64,000 bases of DNA from Paenibacillus sp. L3-i20 (GTDB lineage: Bacteria > Bacillota > Bacilli > Paenibacillales > Paenibacillaceae), in the NCBI RefSeq assembly GCF_022180385.2, contig NZ_BQME02000001.1:1070501-1134500 (forward strand), given 5' to 3'. Each line of letters starts with the position of its first letter. Within the stretch, counting starts at the first letter, position 1. Positions 35,431-43,537 of this stretch are shown here, piece after piece. The notes beneath the pieces are model-generated. The model worked only from the letters and a program-made list of their open reading frames with translations, was not told where the DNA came from and searched no databases. Made by a program: the position numbers and the translations under genes.

Positions 35431-36846
35431 ATGCAATCAATCATTCGAATAAATCGGGTGAGACTTGAAAATATCAAGAATGTCCAAGCTGGCGAATTCA
35501 CTGGAAATCAGATGTACGATAATATCGCCGGCGTTTTGCCTCCCCAACCAACCTCGGGTGACGAGTCGGCAAAACGAAACTTCAAGGAAGAGTTTGAGCT
35601 GCAGCTTGAGCAATACATGAATGACAAAAATCTAAACGCAGACATCCTCGGTTTCTATGGTCAAAATGGATCGGGGAAGACCGCTGTTTTTGAATCTTTT
35701 CGAATTCTGGGCTGTCTGCTGGGCAGAGAGGCCTCACTGCCTAATAAATCGGAAAACTTAATCTTGGATGGACAACTGTCCTGTACGTTATCTTTCGAAT
35801 TCGCTGCGGTAGCAGACACTAAGACATTTCTAATCAAATACGACGTAGAGCTTGCGTACGGCGAAGAGAACATGAAGGTCATTAGTGAAAATCTATTCTA
35901 TAAAGAGAATATTCCTGGTGTTAGATATAAGAATCTTCTGAACTACCGAGACAAGGAGCTGTACCGGGGGAAGAAAATCTTCTTCACGAGCAAAAACCAG
36001 AAGGCCATTGCAAGTAAAATCATCGCTATCCACTCTGAGAAATCGGTTGTTTTTCATAAGGAGATTCAGAATCACTTAAAGCAAATCCTAAGCTCCGAAG
36101 AAGGCAAGATCCTCCACCTGATAACGGAAACCTTCGCTAAGAATCTCGTTGTAATCCCGAACATTCAGCATGGAGAATTTAGTTCAAAATATTTCATGCC
36201 GTTTTCTAAGCGAATCGCAGAATATAACTTTAATGTGCTTCGTTCATTTGTGGTTCCGCTTGATATTCTTGATGAACTAAAAAAGGCCGTCGAATTAAAA
36301 AACATCGTGTTCAGATGTTTAATACCTGGCGCCGAAGTTGTTGTACACGAGCTTCATAGTGAATCATTAGATGATGGGGAACCCGGTAAGCGGATTGAGT
36401 TGCTGATTAAAAAAGAGGGCCGGTCCTTACCGCTCCGGGCGGAGTCAGCAGGCACATTGAAAATTTTCGCGATTACCAGTGCGCTAATTGCATTTAATAT
36501 CAATCCCAATACATGTGTCGTCATTGACGAATTCGACTCCGGTGTATTTGAGTTCCTCCTGGGGGAGATTCTCAGCATCTTTAGCGAAACAGGGAAGGGA
36601 CAACTTATATTTACTTCCCATAATCTTCGTGCGCTCGAGGTCTTACCCGTACAAAATATCTGGTTCACAACGACAAACCCAGAGAAGCGCTATATTCAGA
36701 TGAAGTATACCAGCACAACCAATAATATTCGTAGAAGATACTACGAGGCGATCCAATTAGGCGGCATGAGTGAGTCCGTTTATACCGAAACTAATAAGTC
36801 TACAATTAAGAGGGCTTTTTGGAAGGTGGGACGATCACTTGAGTAA
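35431..36846 (+). CDS. AAA/ABC-type ATPase of a two-gene defence-like module
   Basis: The 471-residue SMC/OLD-like ATPase (AAA_15/AAA_21 type) starts MQSIIRINRVRLENIKNVQA, has Walker A FYGQNGSGKTAVFES (about 76), and a late Walker B VVIDEFDSGVFEFLL (about 366) followed by the H-loop-like IFTSHNLRALE (about 396). ATG 35431 is chosen for the AAAGGTGG site upstream. The next gene begins before its stop, so the two are coupled. An ATPase followed by a TOPRIM-like protein recalls PARIS (AriA/AriB) or Gabija-like pairing, but identity with either is not established. Confidence 0.8.
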   Translation: MQSIIRINRVRLENIKNVQAGEFTGNQMYDNIAGVLPPQPTSGDESAKRNFKEEFELQLEQYMNDKNLNADILGFYGQNGSGKTAVFESFRILGCLLGREASLPNKSENLILDGQLSCTLSFEFAAVADTKTFLIKYDVELAYGEENMKVISENLFYKENIPGVRYKNLLNYRDKELYRGKKIFFTSKNQKAIASKIIAIHSEKSVVFHKEIQNHLKQILSSEEGKILHLITETFAKNLVVIPNIQHGEFSSKYFMPFSKRIAEYNFNVLRSFVVPLDILDELKKAVELKNIVFRCLIPGAEVVVHELHSESLDDGEPGKRIELLIKKEGRSLPLRAESAGTLKIFAITSALIAFNINPNTCVVIDEFDSGVFEFLLGEILSIFSETGKGQLIFTSHNLRALEVLPVQNIWFTTTNPEKRYIQMKYTSTTNNIRRRYYEAIQLGGMSESVYTETNKSTIKRAFWKVGRSLE

Positions 36847-37672
36847 AAAGAAATTAAAGGCTCTTGTTGTGATCGTCGAAGGTCAAACGGATGAAGACTT
36901 ATTTGCTGCCGCATTGCGGGATCATTATGAACCAAAGGGAATAAAGATATTTCAGTATAGAGGCGACGTCTTTTTTAAAGAGCGCCATGATAAAAATATT
37001 CGAGAAAAGATTCGGGATTTCGTAAAGCGGGAGTTAGAGCGGCAGCAGATAAGCCCAGTTCATGTTATTGGGATTGTTCATATTGGGGATACGGATGGAA
37101 CCTTCATTCCTGATGACCATATTATTGTAAACGGTGAAGTATCCGTAACGGAAAAAAAGCGATATTCGGATACACACATTCTCGTAGTTAATGATACGCA
37201 GAAAGGTCATATGGAGGAGCGAAACCGAGATAAATCTGAAAACCACCGCAAAATGATTCAAATCAGTAAATTAACAATATCGAATAAAGATTTGCCATAT
37301 GCCCATTTCTTTATGTCTTCTAACACCGATCATGTCGTTTTTAACCTTCGAAATTTGAGCCTGAAGGAAAAGGATGACTTAATGAAAGAATACGTCGAGA
37401 CACATAATGCGGCAGAGATTAAGGCTCTCTTAGAAGCTCACATGGATGTCTGTCCAGCGGGGGTAGATCCTTTCGAATATACGTGGGGGCAGATCCAGCT
37501 TGGGATAAATTCATTGGGCCGAAAGACCAACACGCTTTTAATTTACAGTTTCATTGATAACTTACTTGGTGGTGCCGATCAGGTTGTAGTTCCTAATGCT
37601 TCAGCAACTTTAGTCCCCGAAGCAGCTGCCCCAGAAGTAAATACAAACTATCCATCTACACTGAACTCATAA
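36839..37672 (+). CDS. TOPRIM-like partner protein (possible effector)
   Basis: The ~277-residue protein starts at TTG 36839 (SKKKLKALVVIVEGQTDEDL), with GGAAGGTGGG 6-9 nt upstream; a farther ATG at 36770 lacks a site. LVVIVEGQTDEDLF (about 9-22) and GIVHIGDTDGTF (about 75-86) give the Glu and Asp-x-Asp of a TOPRIM metal site. Such partners cut nucleic acid or act as effectors in PARIS (AriB, DUF4435) and related systems. An 8-bp overlap with the ATPase gene and a terminator right after define a two-gene unit. Confidence 0.7.
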   Translation: MSKKKLKALVVIVEGQTDEDLFAAALRDHYEPKGIKIFQYRGDVFFKERHDKNIREKIRDFVKRELERQQISPVHVIGIVHIGDTDGTFIPDDHIIVNGEVSVTEKKRYSDTHILVVNDTQKGHMEERNRDKSENHRKMIQISKLTISNKDLPYAHFFMSSNTDHVVFNLRNLSLKEKDDLMKEYVETHNAAEIKALLEAHMDVCPAGVDPFEYTWGQIQLGINSLGRKTNTLLIYSFIDNLLGGADQVVVPNASATLVPEAAAPEVNTNYPSTLNS

Positions 37673-37687
37673 ATTCCGGATACTTGA

Positions 37688-37717
37688 CCCGCTTCCATCA
37701 GAAGCGGGCTCTTTCTT
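37688..37717 (+). terminator. Terminator of the ATPase/TOPRIM operon
   Basis: CCCGCTTC / GAAGCGGG stem with a CATCA loop and CTCTTTCTT after it, 16 bp past the stop codon. Confidence 0.8.
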
Positions 37718-37892
37718 CTGATGTCCTTAGAATTCAAGAGACAGCGAACAAAAAGGCTGCGTGTGAGGCGGGAACGTCACGCTCAGGCGGCTGACAACGA
37801 AGAAGAACAGAACGCCGTGTGTTAGGAAACGTACTCCTATGTACAATTTCCCTCATAATATCATTTTTTACAGACGTGCAATAATATAATGT

Positions 37893-38199
37893 TTAGAATC
37901 TCGTTTCCTTCTCGTCAACCTTCTTCTTGCAAAACGGACACCATGCCCAAATTTTATTACGTTTCTTGCCGACCTCGGCAGCTTCATCAGACAATTCCTC
38001 AAGGCTGTCGGAGCAAACCTTTTCGTATGAGTTAGTACGGCGCCTCTCATCGCCCTCCGATCGAAGAAAAAAAACAGTTAGCCAAGTGCATCTTGTCCGA
38101 CGTTGCGTTTTCTTCATACATGTTCAACACGAAGCCGTCTGGATTCTTCGTGAACCAATTCTCGTAGCCTTTATCGTCCTTGAAGAAACGTTTAATCAT
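37893..38199 (-). pseudogene. Broken small zinc-ribbon-like protein gene
   Basis: The ATG at 38199 has GGGAGAG upstream and reads MIKRFFKDDKGYENWFTKNP, then DGFVLNMYEENATSDKMHLA, before a frame change near a T-run (about 38070-38080). The other frame continues to YEKVCSDSLEELSDEAAEV and ends in AWCPFCKKK. The N-terminal text resembles a small family with a GY…W…NPDGFVLN pattern seen in accessory regions, of unknown function. Joined, it would be about 100 residues. Confidence 0.6.
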
Positions 38200-38417
38200 G
38201 TATTTCTCTCCCGTCAACACGAATTGTTTGATTTCGACTCAGCAAGTTGATTCTGTTAATAACATTCGCTAAACGGTTAAACTTTTCTGCCCTTTAGTTT
38301 AAGATCTGTTCGATGGTGTAAGGCATATGGGAAGGCATGCACTCAATTCTGAATGCATGCCTTATGTGTTTCATTAAAGTGGGTTCTGATTCAATTAATC
38401 CTAGCCCATGACCATCA

Positions 38418-40466
38418 TCAAAAGACCATTATGCAATTTGCATCGACATATTGACGCACACAATTTTGTAACGCTCGGTTTAGAATGGAATCGAATGCTG
38501 GAGTAGGATCAATAATAGGATTATTAAAATATTGATCCTGTGTGTGCTGGAGCATATCCTTAAACCGATCATACTGATAAGCGAACCCTTTATTTTTCTC
38601 GAACCCATTAGTATGAGCTTCTTTTCCGATCAACTCCGCAACCTCACGACCTACTTCCTGTGAATTAAATAGATATCTGGTGAGTTCTTCCCTAAATTTC
38701 TCCCGATCTGTTTCATCAGGAATATAAGAAATTGCATCAATTTGAAATCGATTTTTCAACATGTTCAACGTGTAATTTCGAATTTCTTGAACGAATTCTG
38801 TTTCGATATGCGCATAGCCATAATCATTGGGTACTACTACATTAGATTTATGTTTCGTTCCAGATTTACACCACTTTCTAATGCACGCTCTCACTGTGGA
38901 TGCATACAGTTTTAATCCTTTACAATCGACAACTAAGTTGTTATACAAGCTGCTGATATTTGATTTGGATACCTGACTCAAATCTACCTGAATACAACGT
39001 TCGATCCCTTCAGTTACCTTCGGTTTTGATCCATGCTTCGCTTGTTCATTCAACAGGTCATTCAGCAGCCGATTCAGTGCCTCTGGATAGACGAAATCTT
39101 TAGCTTCTAAGAAATCCTCCATTTTATTATCTGGGTCAGTCAGAATGGCCGCACGATAGACCCCCATTAATTTAGGTTTTTTCTTAGCTTGATTCAATTC
39201 CAAACTTGCTCGTAACATTTCAATCATTTCTTCCTGATCAGCTAGTGCAGTTTTAAATTTTTGTTCCCAGTCTACCGTTTCTTGACCCCTATCAAATTTA
39301 CCTGCTCCACGTCTTTGCTGACTGTACGTTTTGAGGTACTCATCCCAGTGGGTGTACAAAAGGTATATTTCAATCTCGCGGTTCGTCTCCTGAAGCATCA
39401 TACGAATCGCTTCGTATCCATCCTTTACCGTGTCTGTGATGTGCGAATTTATGACAATGACAAGTTTATTGCTGTGATATTGCGATAGCATATCAATAAT
39501 CCGTTCAGATTCTTCCTTTGATTTCACCCCTGTCGCATGGAAGAGGCCTTGTGTGTCAATAAGACGTAAGCATCTGATATTCTGTCCGTTATATTCTACA
39601 ACCGTCAATAGATGACGGTTTGACCCTTGATAGAGGCCTTCAGCCCCTCTAAAAATCAAAGAGAACTCAGATATGAGATATTCCTTGGAGCCATCTTCAC
39701 TTTGTAATAGCGTTTTAACGAGTTTGTTGTCTTTATTCGATTGATTTAACACAATGATGAAATCTTCGCCATCTGCCTCAAAGTCTGCTCCGCTTTGCAC
39801 AAGATCGTCCCTTAGCTCTTTCACATCTTGGTTGATAATCTCCACTATCAAATTCCAAAAAGCCTCAATAAGATACGAAAAACTCGGTTTACTTGAAATT
39901 AGTTCAATAAAAATCCGAATCCCCTGCTGGCCCTTTTTTGGGGTTTTCGCAATCATTTCATTATATACGTTCATGACTTCATCAATAGGAAACTGATTTA
40001 ACAATTCGAGCACTCGGTTGATATGTTGCTCCGTAATTCCTTTGATTTTATAACCTAGCGAGTCATTAGACGGATGTTGCAACGTGTTTTGAAGCGTTTT
40101 TTGAATCTTATTTTTAAATCCTTCAGGATCCTGCTGTTTTGAAAAATCTTTGGCCGCGGAATATAGAATACTCCCTAACAGTTCGTTGTCATCACTGCAA
40201 TCAGAAATTTTCTGCAGCCCCAGCTTCGCACTTACTATTAGGCTATCTTCCGGAATCGCGATACAATCAGTGGCGATTAATTCAACCTCAGATGTTCCTC
40301 CTTTTCCATTGGCCTCACGTAAACTTAGAAATTCTTGAACCCCCTCATTCTTCGCACATGCGGACATTCCTGTAGTCTTGCCACTCTTAGTCGTTCCCGT
40401 AAAAACAATGGGATTCCCCTTCCCTTTTACTGCCATGACCGCTTTCTTGACATTCATTTCTACCAT
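38418..40466 (-). CDS. Large P-loop GTPase-like protein of unknown family
   Basis: The ~682-residue protein has a P-loop VFTGTTKSGKTTG (about 22), a G3-like LRLIDTQGLFHA (about 303), an IVINSHITDT strand (about 340) and a G4-like LLYTHWDEYL (about 373), the order expected for a TRAFAC GTPase. The rest is helical and unassigned, with no membrane segment. ATG 40466 (MVEMNVKKAV) is chosen because GAGGAG lies 9 nt upstream. It is transcribed toward the ATPase pair but separated from it. A dynamin-like or other defence GTPase is a possible role (inference). Confidence 0.7.
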   Translation of the reverse strand: MVEMNVKKAVMAVKGKGNPIVFTGTTKSGKTTGMSACAKNEGVQEFLSLREANGKGGTSEVELIATDCIAIPEDSLIVSAKLGLQKISDCSDDNELLGSILYSAAKDFSKQQDPEGFKNKIQKTLQNTLQHPSNDSLGYKIKGITEQHINRVLELLNQFPIDEVMNVYNEMIAKTPKKGQQGIRIFIELISSKPSFSYLIEAFWNLIVEIINQDVKELRDDLVQSGADFEADGEDFIIVLNQSNKDNKLVKTLLQSEDGSKEYLISEFSLIFRGAEGLYQGSNRHLLTVVEYNGQNIRCLRLIDTQGLFHATGVKSKEESERIIDMLSQYHSNKLVIVINSHITDTVKDGYEAIRMMLQETNREIEIYLLYTHWDEYLKTYSQQRRGAGKFDRGQETVDWEQKFKTALADQEEMIEMLRASLELNQAKKKPKLMGVYRAAILTDPDNKMEDFLEAKDFVYPEALNRLLNDLLNEQAKHGSKPKVTEGIERCIQVDLSQVSKSNISSLYNNLVVDCKGLKLYASTVRACIRKWCKSGTKHKSNVVVPNDYGYAHIETEFVQEIRNYTLNMLKNRFQIDAISYIPDETDREKFREELTRYLFNSQEVGREVAELIGKEAHTNGFEKNKGFAYQYDRFKDMLQHTQDQYFNNPIIDPTPAFDSILNRALQNCVRQYVDANCIMVF

Positions 40467-40504
40467 GTGCATTCTCTCCTCTTTAATCGGATTAAATTGC
40501 ACAT

Positions 40505-40587
40505 AAAAAACTCTTCTGATTCATCAGAAGAGTGAGTCAATGTCAAATATTGAAATAGCAAGGTACCATCGCAATCGATGTACCTTG
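40505..40587 (-). promoter_or_regulatory. Two-hairpin leader with terminator ahead of the GTPase gene
   Basis: On the minus strand a first hairpin (GCAAGGTACATCG … GATGGTACCTTGC, 40587-40557) is followed by a second, ACTCTTCTGAT/ATCAGAAGAGT (40533-40510), then six T. This is an intrinsic terminator only about 40 bp before the GTPase start. It either insulates the gene or acts as an attenuator. Confidence 0.6.
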
Positions 40588-40798
40588 CATATTTTCATCA
40601 TTTTGAACACATCTCAATTCTGACGCATCATACACTGCCCAACATCTATGAGCAATGCTGCAGAGAATTTATGTACATATTACACTGTCTCTAAAAAAAT
40701 CCCCAATGTCAAGTGTATTTATTCATCTTTGTTCGTTAAGGCCAATTGTGGCTCTTAACTTATAGTTAAAGATATCTGCCCGTTAGGATAAAGCATTG

Positions 40799-40847
40799 AC
40801 AGTCTAATACTTTATTTTTCAATCTAGAACTTTATTTTCTTCTGACA
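40799..40847 (+). repeat. Family-2 Tn7-type right end (nested segment)
   Basis: CAGTCTAATACTTTATTTTT (40799) and CAATCTAGAACTTTATTTTC (40820) are spaced about 20 bp and end in TTCTGACA at 40847. Confidence 0.7.
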
Positions 40848-40875
40848 GCCATTACAAAGTCGATAACCATATAAT

Positions 40876-40914
40876 TAAAAATAAATCCCGATGATTTATA
40901 CTTGATCATCGGGA
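40876..40914 (-). terminator. Terminator inside the transposon right end
   Basis: TCCCGATGAT (40886-40895) pairs with ATCATCGGGA (40905-40914); on the minus strand TTTATTTTT follows. It is well placed to stop glmS transcription that reads into the element. Confidence 0.7.
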
Positions 40915-40986
40915 CTCTTTAATCGGTTAGGAAGTACTTATCAATGGTTCTATACTACAGCTTTGGACATGCTCAGTAGAACATGA

Positions 40987-41070
40987 TCACAAACTATAAT
41001 GTAAAATCACATACTATATTGTTAAATCAACAACTATAATGTCTAGTCAACAACTTTAATGTCACCGAAC
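40987..41070 (-). repeat. Right end of the Tn7-like element (four packed TnsB-type sites)
   Basis: Four copies of TCAMAWACTWTAWTGT start at 40987, 41007, 41027 and 41047, an exact 20-bp period, followed by CACCGAAC. Packed sites are the signature of Tn7 right ends. Confidence 0.9.
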
Positions 41071-41075
41071 AATCT
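41071..41075. repeat. Target-site duplication AATCT (glmS side)
   Basis: The same pentamer as at 6939-6943, centred 23 bp downstream of the last base of the glmS stop codon. The symmetric transposon end would include the A at 41071, so one A may have been lost. Confidence 0.65.
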
Positions 41076-41095
41076 AACACTAACGCATCTATCCC

Positions 41096-42928
41096 CTACT
41101 CCACAGTCACACTCTTCGCCAAGTTCCTCGGCTTATCCACATCGTGTCCTAGCGCCAGTGAAGCGTAGTATGACAGCAATTGTAGCGGCACGACAGCAAG
41201 AGCTGGCGAGAGGATCGGCAACGTCTTCGGAATTGCGAAGATTTCGTCGACGGACTTTGCAACCTCAACCTCTAAACCGTTGTTAGTGATTGCAAGGACG
41301 TGAGCGCCACGTGCCTTCACTTCTTTAATGTTGCTAAGTGTTTTCTCATACAGCGCCTCCTGCGTCACTAGCGCAATAACAGGCACGCCTTCTTCGATAA
41401 GCGCCAATGTGCCATGTTTCAATTCCCCAGCTGCATAAGCTTCAGAATGGATATACGAAATTTCTTTCAACTTAAGCGAGCCTTCCTGAACGACTGCATA
41501 ATCAACGCCGCGTCCAATGAAGAACAAACTCTTATGATGTGAGATTGATTCTGCAACTTGCTTAAGTACAGCGGATTGCTCCAAAATACTTTCAACTTGC
41601 TCAGGCAACGCTAGAAGACCAGCTACCATCTCTTCTACTGCCGACTGTTCTTGTGTGCCTAATACACGTGCAAGATGCATGCCTAACAAGTAGAACGCAA
41701 TCAGTTGCGACGTATAAGCCTTGGTCGAAGCGACAGCAATTTCTGGGCCTGCCCAAGTAACGAGTACATCATCAGCTTCACGAGCTACGGAGCTTCCGAC
41801 AACATTTGTGATCGCTAGTACGCGAGCGCCGTTTCGTCTTGCTTCACGAAGTGCTGCTAACGTATCTGCTGTTTCACCTGATTGGCTTACAACGATAACA
41901 AGTGTATCCGGAGTAATAATCGGTGAACGATAACGGTACTCCGAAGCGACATCATTTTCGACTGGAATCCGTGCCAATGATTCAATTACCGACTTGCCGA
42001 CAAGTCCGGCATGATACGCCGTACCACATGCGACAATATGCACCTTACGAATCGACTGGATATAGTCGTCCGTCATCGTAAGTTCCTTCAATTTTACAGA
42101 TTTCCCATCGTCAGCGATGCGTCCAAGCATCGTTTCACGATAAGCTTTCGGCTGTTCGTAAATTTCTTTCAGCATAAAATGATCAAATCCGGCCTTCTCT
42201 GCTGTCACTAGATCCCAATCGACATGGAATATTTCCTTGGAAATAATTTCGCCGTCGGTCGTCATTAGTTCGACACCATTACGTGTCAAGACTGCCATTT
42301 CGCCGTCGTCCAATATATACACATCCCGCGTGTGCTCCAAAATAGCGGGAATATCCGACCCAATAAAGTTCTCACCATCGCCAACACCGATAACAAGCGG
42401 GCTAGCGAAACGTACTGCTACGAGTCGTTCTGGCTCGTATTCCGTCAATACGCCAAGTGCGAATGCACCACGCATACGTTTTACAGCTTTTTGAACAGCT
42501 TTGACAATATCTCCGTCGTATTCGTCAGCGACAAGATGCGCGATGATCTCCGTGTCTGTTTCCGATACGATTACACGACCTTTTGCGATAAGCTCATCCT
42601 TCAGATCCAAGTAATTTTCGATAATACCGTTGTGTACAACCGAAAACTTAGCTGAATTATCCGTATGAGGATGCGAATTGACGTCAGATGGCTTGCCATG
42701 TGTTGCCCAGCGTGTATGACCGATTCCGACAAAACCAGTAAGCGGCTCATCTTTAAGCTTATCTGCAAGTACAGCAAGACGCCCCTTAGACTTCGTAACT
42801 TCAAGACCATCATTTGTAAATACAGCAATACCAGCGGAGTCATATCCCCGGTACTCAAGCTTCTTCAATCCTTCTAGCAAAATGTCCTGTGAGTCGCGTT
42901 TACCAATATATCCTACAATTCCACACAT
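41096..42928 (-). CDS. glmS: Glutamine-fructose-6-phosphate aminotransferase GlmS
   Basis: The 610-residue enzyme makes glucosamine-6-phosphate from fructose-6-phosphate and glutamine, the first step to UDP-GlcNAc. It starts MCGIVGYIGKR, with Cys2 as the glutaminase nucleophile, followed by GHTRWATHG (about 74), two SIS sugar-isomerase domains (about 290-430 and 460-595) and the end DKPRNLAKSVTVE. The start at 42928 is fixed by Cys2; an upstream in-frame ATG would bury it. GGAGG lies 11 nt upstream. Expression is controlled by the ribozyme in its leader. Its 3' end is the target of the adjacent transposon. Confidence 0.98.
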   Translation of the reverse strand: MCGIVGYIGKRDSQDILLEGLKKLEYRGYDSAGIAVFTNDGLEVTKSKGRLAVLADKLKDEPLTGFVGIGHTRWATHGKPSDVNSHPHTDNSAKFSVVHNGIIENYLDLKDELIAKGRVIVSETDTEIIAHLVADEYDGDIVKAVQKAVKRMRGAFALGVLTEYEPERLVAVRFASPLVIGVGDGENFIGSDIPAILEHTRDVYILDDGEMAVLTRNGVELMTTDGEIISKEIFHVDWDLVTAEKAGFDHFMLKEIYEQPKAYRETMLGRIADDGKSVKLKELTMTDDYIQSIRKVHIVACGTAYHAGLVGKSVIESLARIPVENDVASEYRYRSPIITPDTLVIVVSQSGETADTLAALREARRNGARVLAITNVVGSSVAREADDVLVTWAGPEIAVASTKAYTSQLIAFYLLGMHLARVLGTQEQSAVEEMVAGLLALPEQVESILEQSAVLKQVAESISHHKSLFFIGRGVDYAVVQEGSLKLKEISYIHSEAYAAGELKHGTLALIEEGVPVIALVTQEALYEKTLSNIKEVKARGAHVLAITNNGLEVEVAKSVDEIFAIPKTLPILSPALAVVPLQLLSYYASLALGHDVDKPRNLAKSVTVE

Positions 42929-43094
42929 AATGTAATAGACCTCCGTCAACGGTGTATTTCCCGTCCATACGAATGTCAGCTCTGCGCAGCACAAGCAAAT
43001 ATGAAGTTGTCACATGATTCTTATTATTGCGAAAAACGTAACCCTTCTCCCCGTGCCAACCCCTCAGGCGACATCGTGGACATATGGGAGTTAT

Positions 43095-43306
43095 TCTTTT
43101 GCAGAAGCCTGCCGTACGATTGTCCGATCGGTCACCCAACCAATTTACGTAACGGCTTACGGATGGCTTGCTAAATACCGGAAGGTCCCCGCCGAATGTT
43201 TCGAACACCTTCACCTCGTCAGCTTCCCGTATGAATGTCAAATAATAGCCCTACATTAGAAGCTGCTATTCATCCATTCATCACGCAAGCTCTGGCGCTT
43301 TTTGAA
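43095..43306 (-). ncRNA. glmS ribozyme: glmS self-cleaving ribozyme/riboswitch
   Basis: The minus-strand leader carries the ribozyme core: AAAGCGCCAGAGCTTGC (cleavage expected between 43299 and 43298), then GACGAGGTGAAGG and TTCGGCGGGGACCTTCC (43226-43180), and the P4 closing part CCGTA … TACGGCAGGCTTCTG ending about 43096. With glucosamine-6-phosphate bound it cuts its own mRNA and lowers GlmS. It lies between glmM and glmS; the boundaries are approximate. Confidence 0.92.
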
Positions 43307-43473
43307 TCTCGTATAACCTCTATCCTCGCTTTCCTTCTTGAATGCTATGTCCTATCATATTCATTTTCACCCCTCGATGCAACCTCTTTGGACAAATGGT
43401 TGAAATTTGATTTATGTGATAACTATTTTGTTAGATTCCCTCATAAATCAACAAAGTATGTACGAAATAACGC

Positions 43474-43510
43474 AAAAAAAGCTATACAGAATGACAGCAC
43501 TCTGTATAGC
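43474..43510 (-). terminator. Terminator after glmM
   Basis: GCTATACAGA/TCTGTATAGC stem followed on the minus strand by seven T, 28 bp after the glmM stop. It separates glmM transcription from the glmS leader. Confidence 0.88.
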
Positions 43511-43537
43511 CATTTCATTAGTTAACCTCGCCTACCA

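Larger units (their letters stand above)
33694..40847. mobile_element. Nested Tn7-type segment with family-2 ends (no transposase genes)
   Basis: The segment begins TGTCAGTTGAAAATAAAG at 33694 and ends, read from outside, TGTCAGAAGAAAATAAAG at 40847. The left end has spaced sites and the right end has two sites 20 bp apart, matching Tn7 polarity. It holds no tns genes, only an IS110 relic and cargo, so it would depend on a helper. Flanking pentamers (ACTAT and GCCAT) do not match, so either the flanks have decayed or the boundaries reflect recombination. Confidence 0.55.
6944..41070. mobile_element. Tn7-like transposon inserted at attTn7 downstream of glmS
   Basis: This ~34.1 kb element is bounded by TGTCTAGTGACATTATAGTT (left) and an inverted relative, TGTTCGGTGACATTAAAGTT read from outside (right). 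AATCT flanks both ends if the right boundary is 41070; counting the symmetric final A at 41071 instead leaves a one-base ambiguity. The insertion centre is about 23 bp past the glmS stop codon, as for Tn7. It encodes tnsA, tnsB, tnsC and two TniQ proteins, and carries kinase, AbiJ-like, Hachiman and Wadjet cargo plus the nested segment 33694-40847. Unusually, 9 kb of cargo lies between tnsA and the right end. Confidence 0.85.

Noticed and set aside
36770-36838. Earlier ATG for the TOPRIM-like protein
   Set aside because: It has no ribosome site and lies within the ATPase coding region; TTG 36839 has a strong site and starts the conserved text.
40987-41062. Four 16-bp repeats every 20 bp looking like a short CRISPR
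   Set aside because: The 'spacers' are only 4 bp, and the repeats match the other transposon end; they are transposase binding sites.
42929-42994. Upstream in-frame extension of glmS
   Set aside because: The catalytic nucleophile must be Cys2 after Met removal, which fixes the start at 42928.
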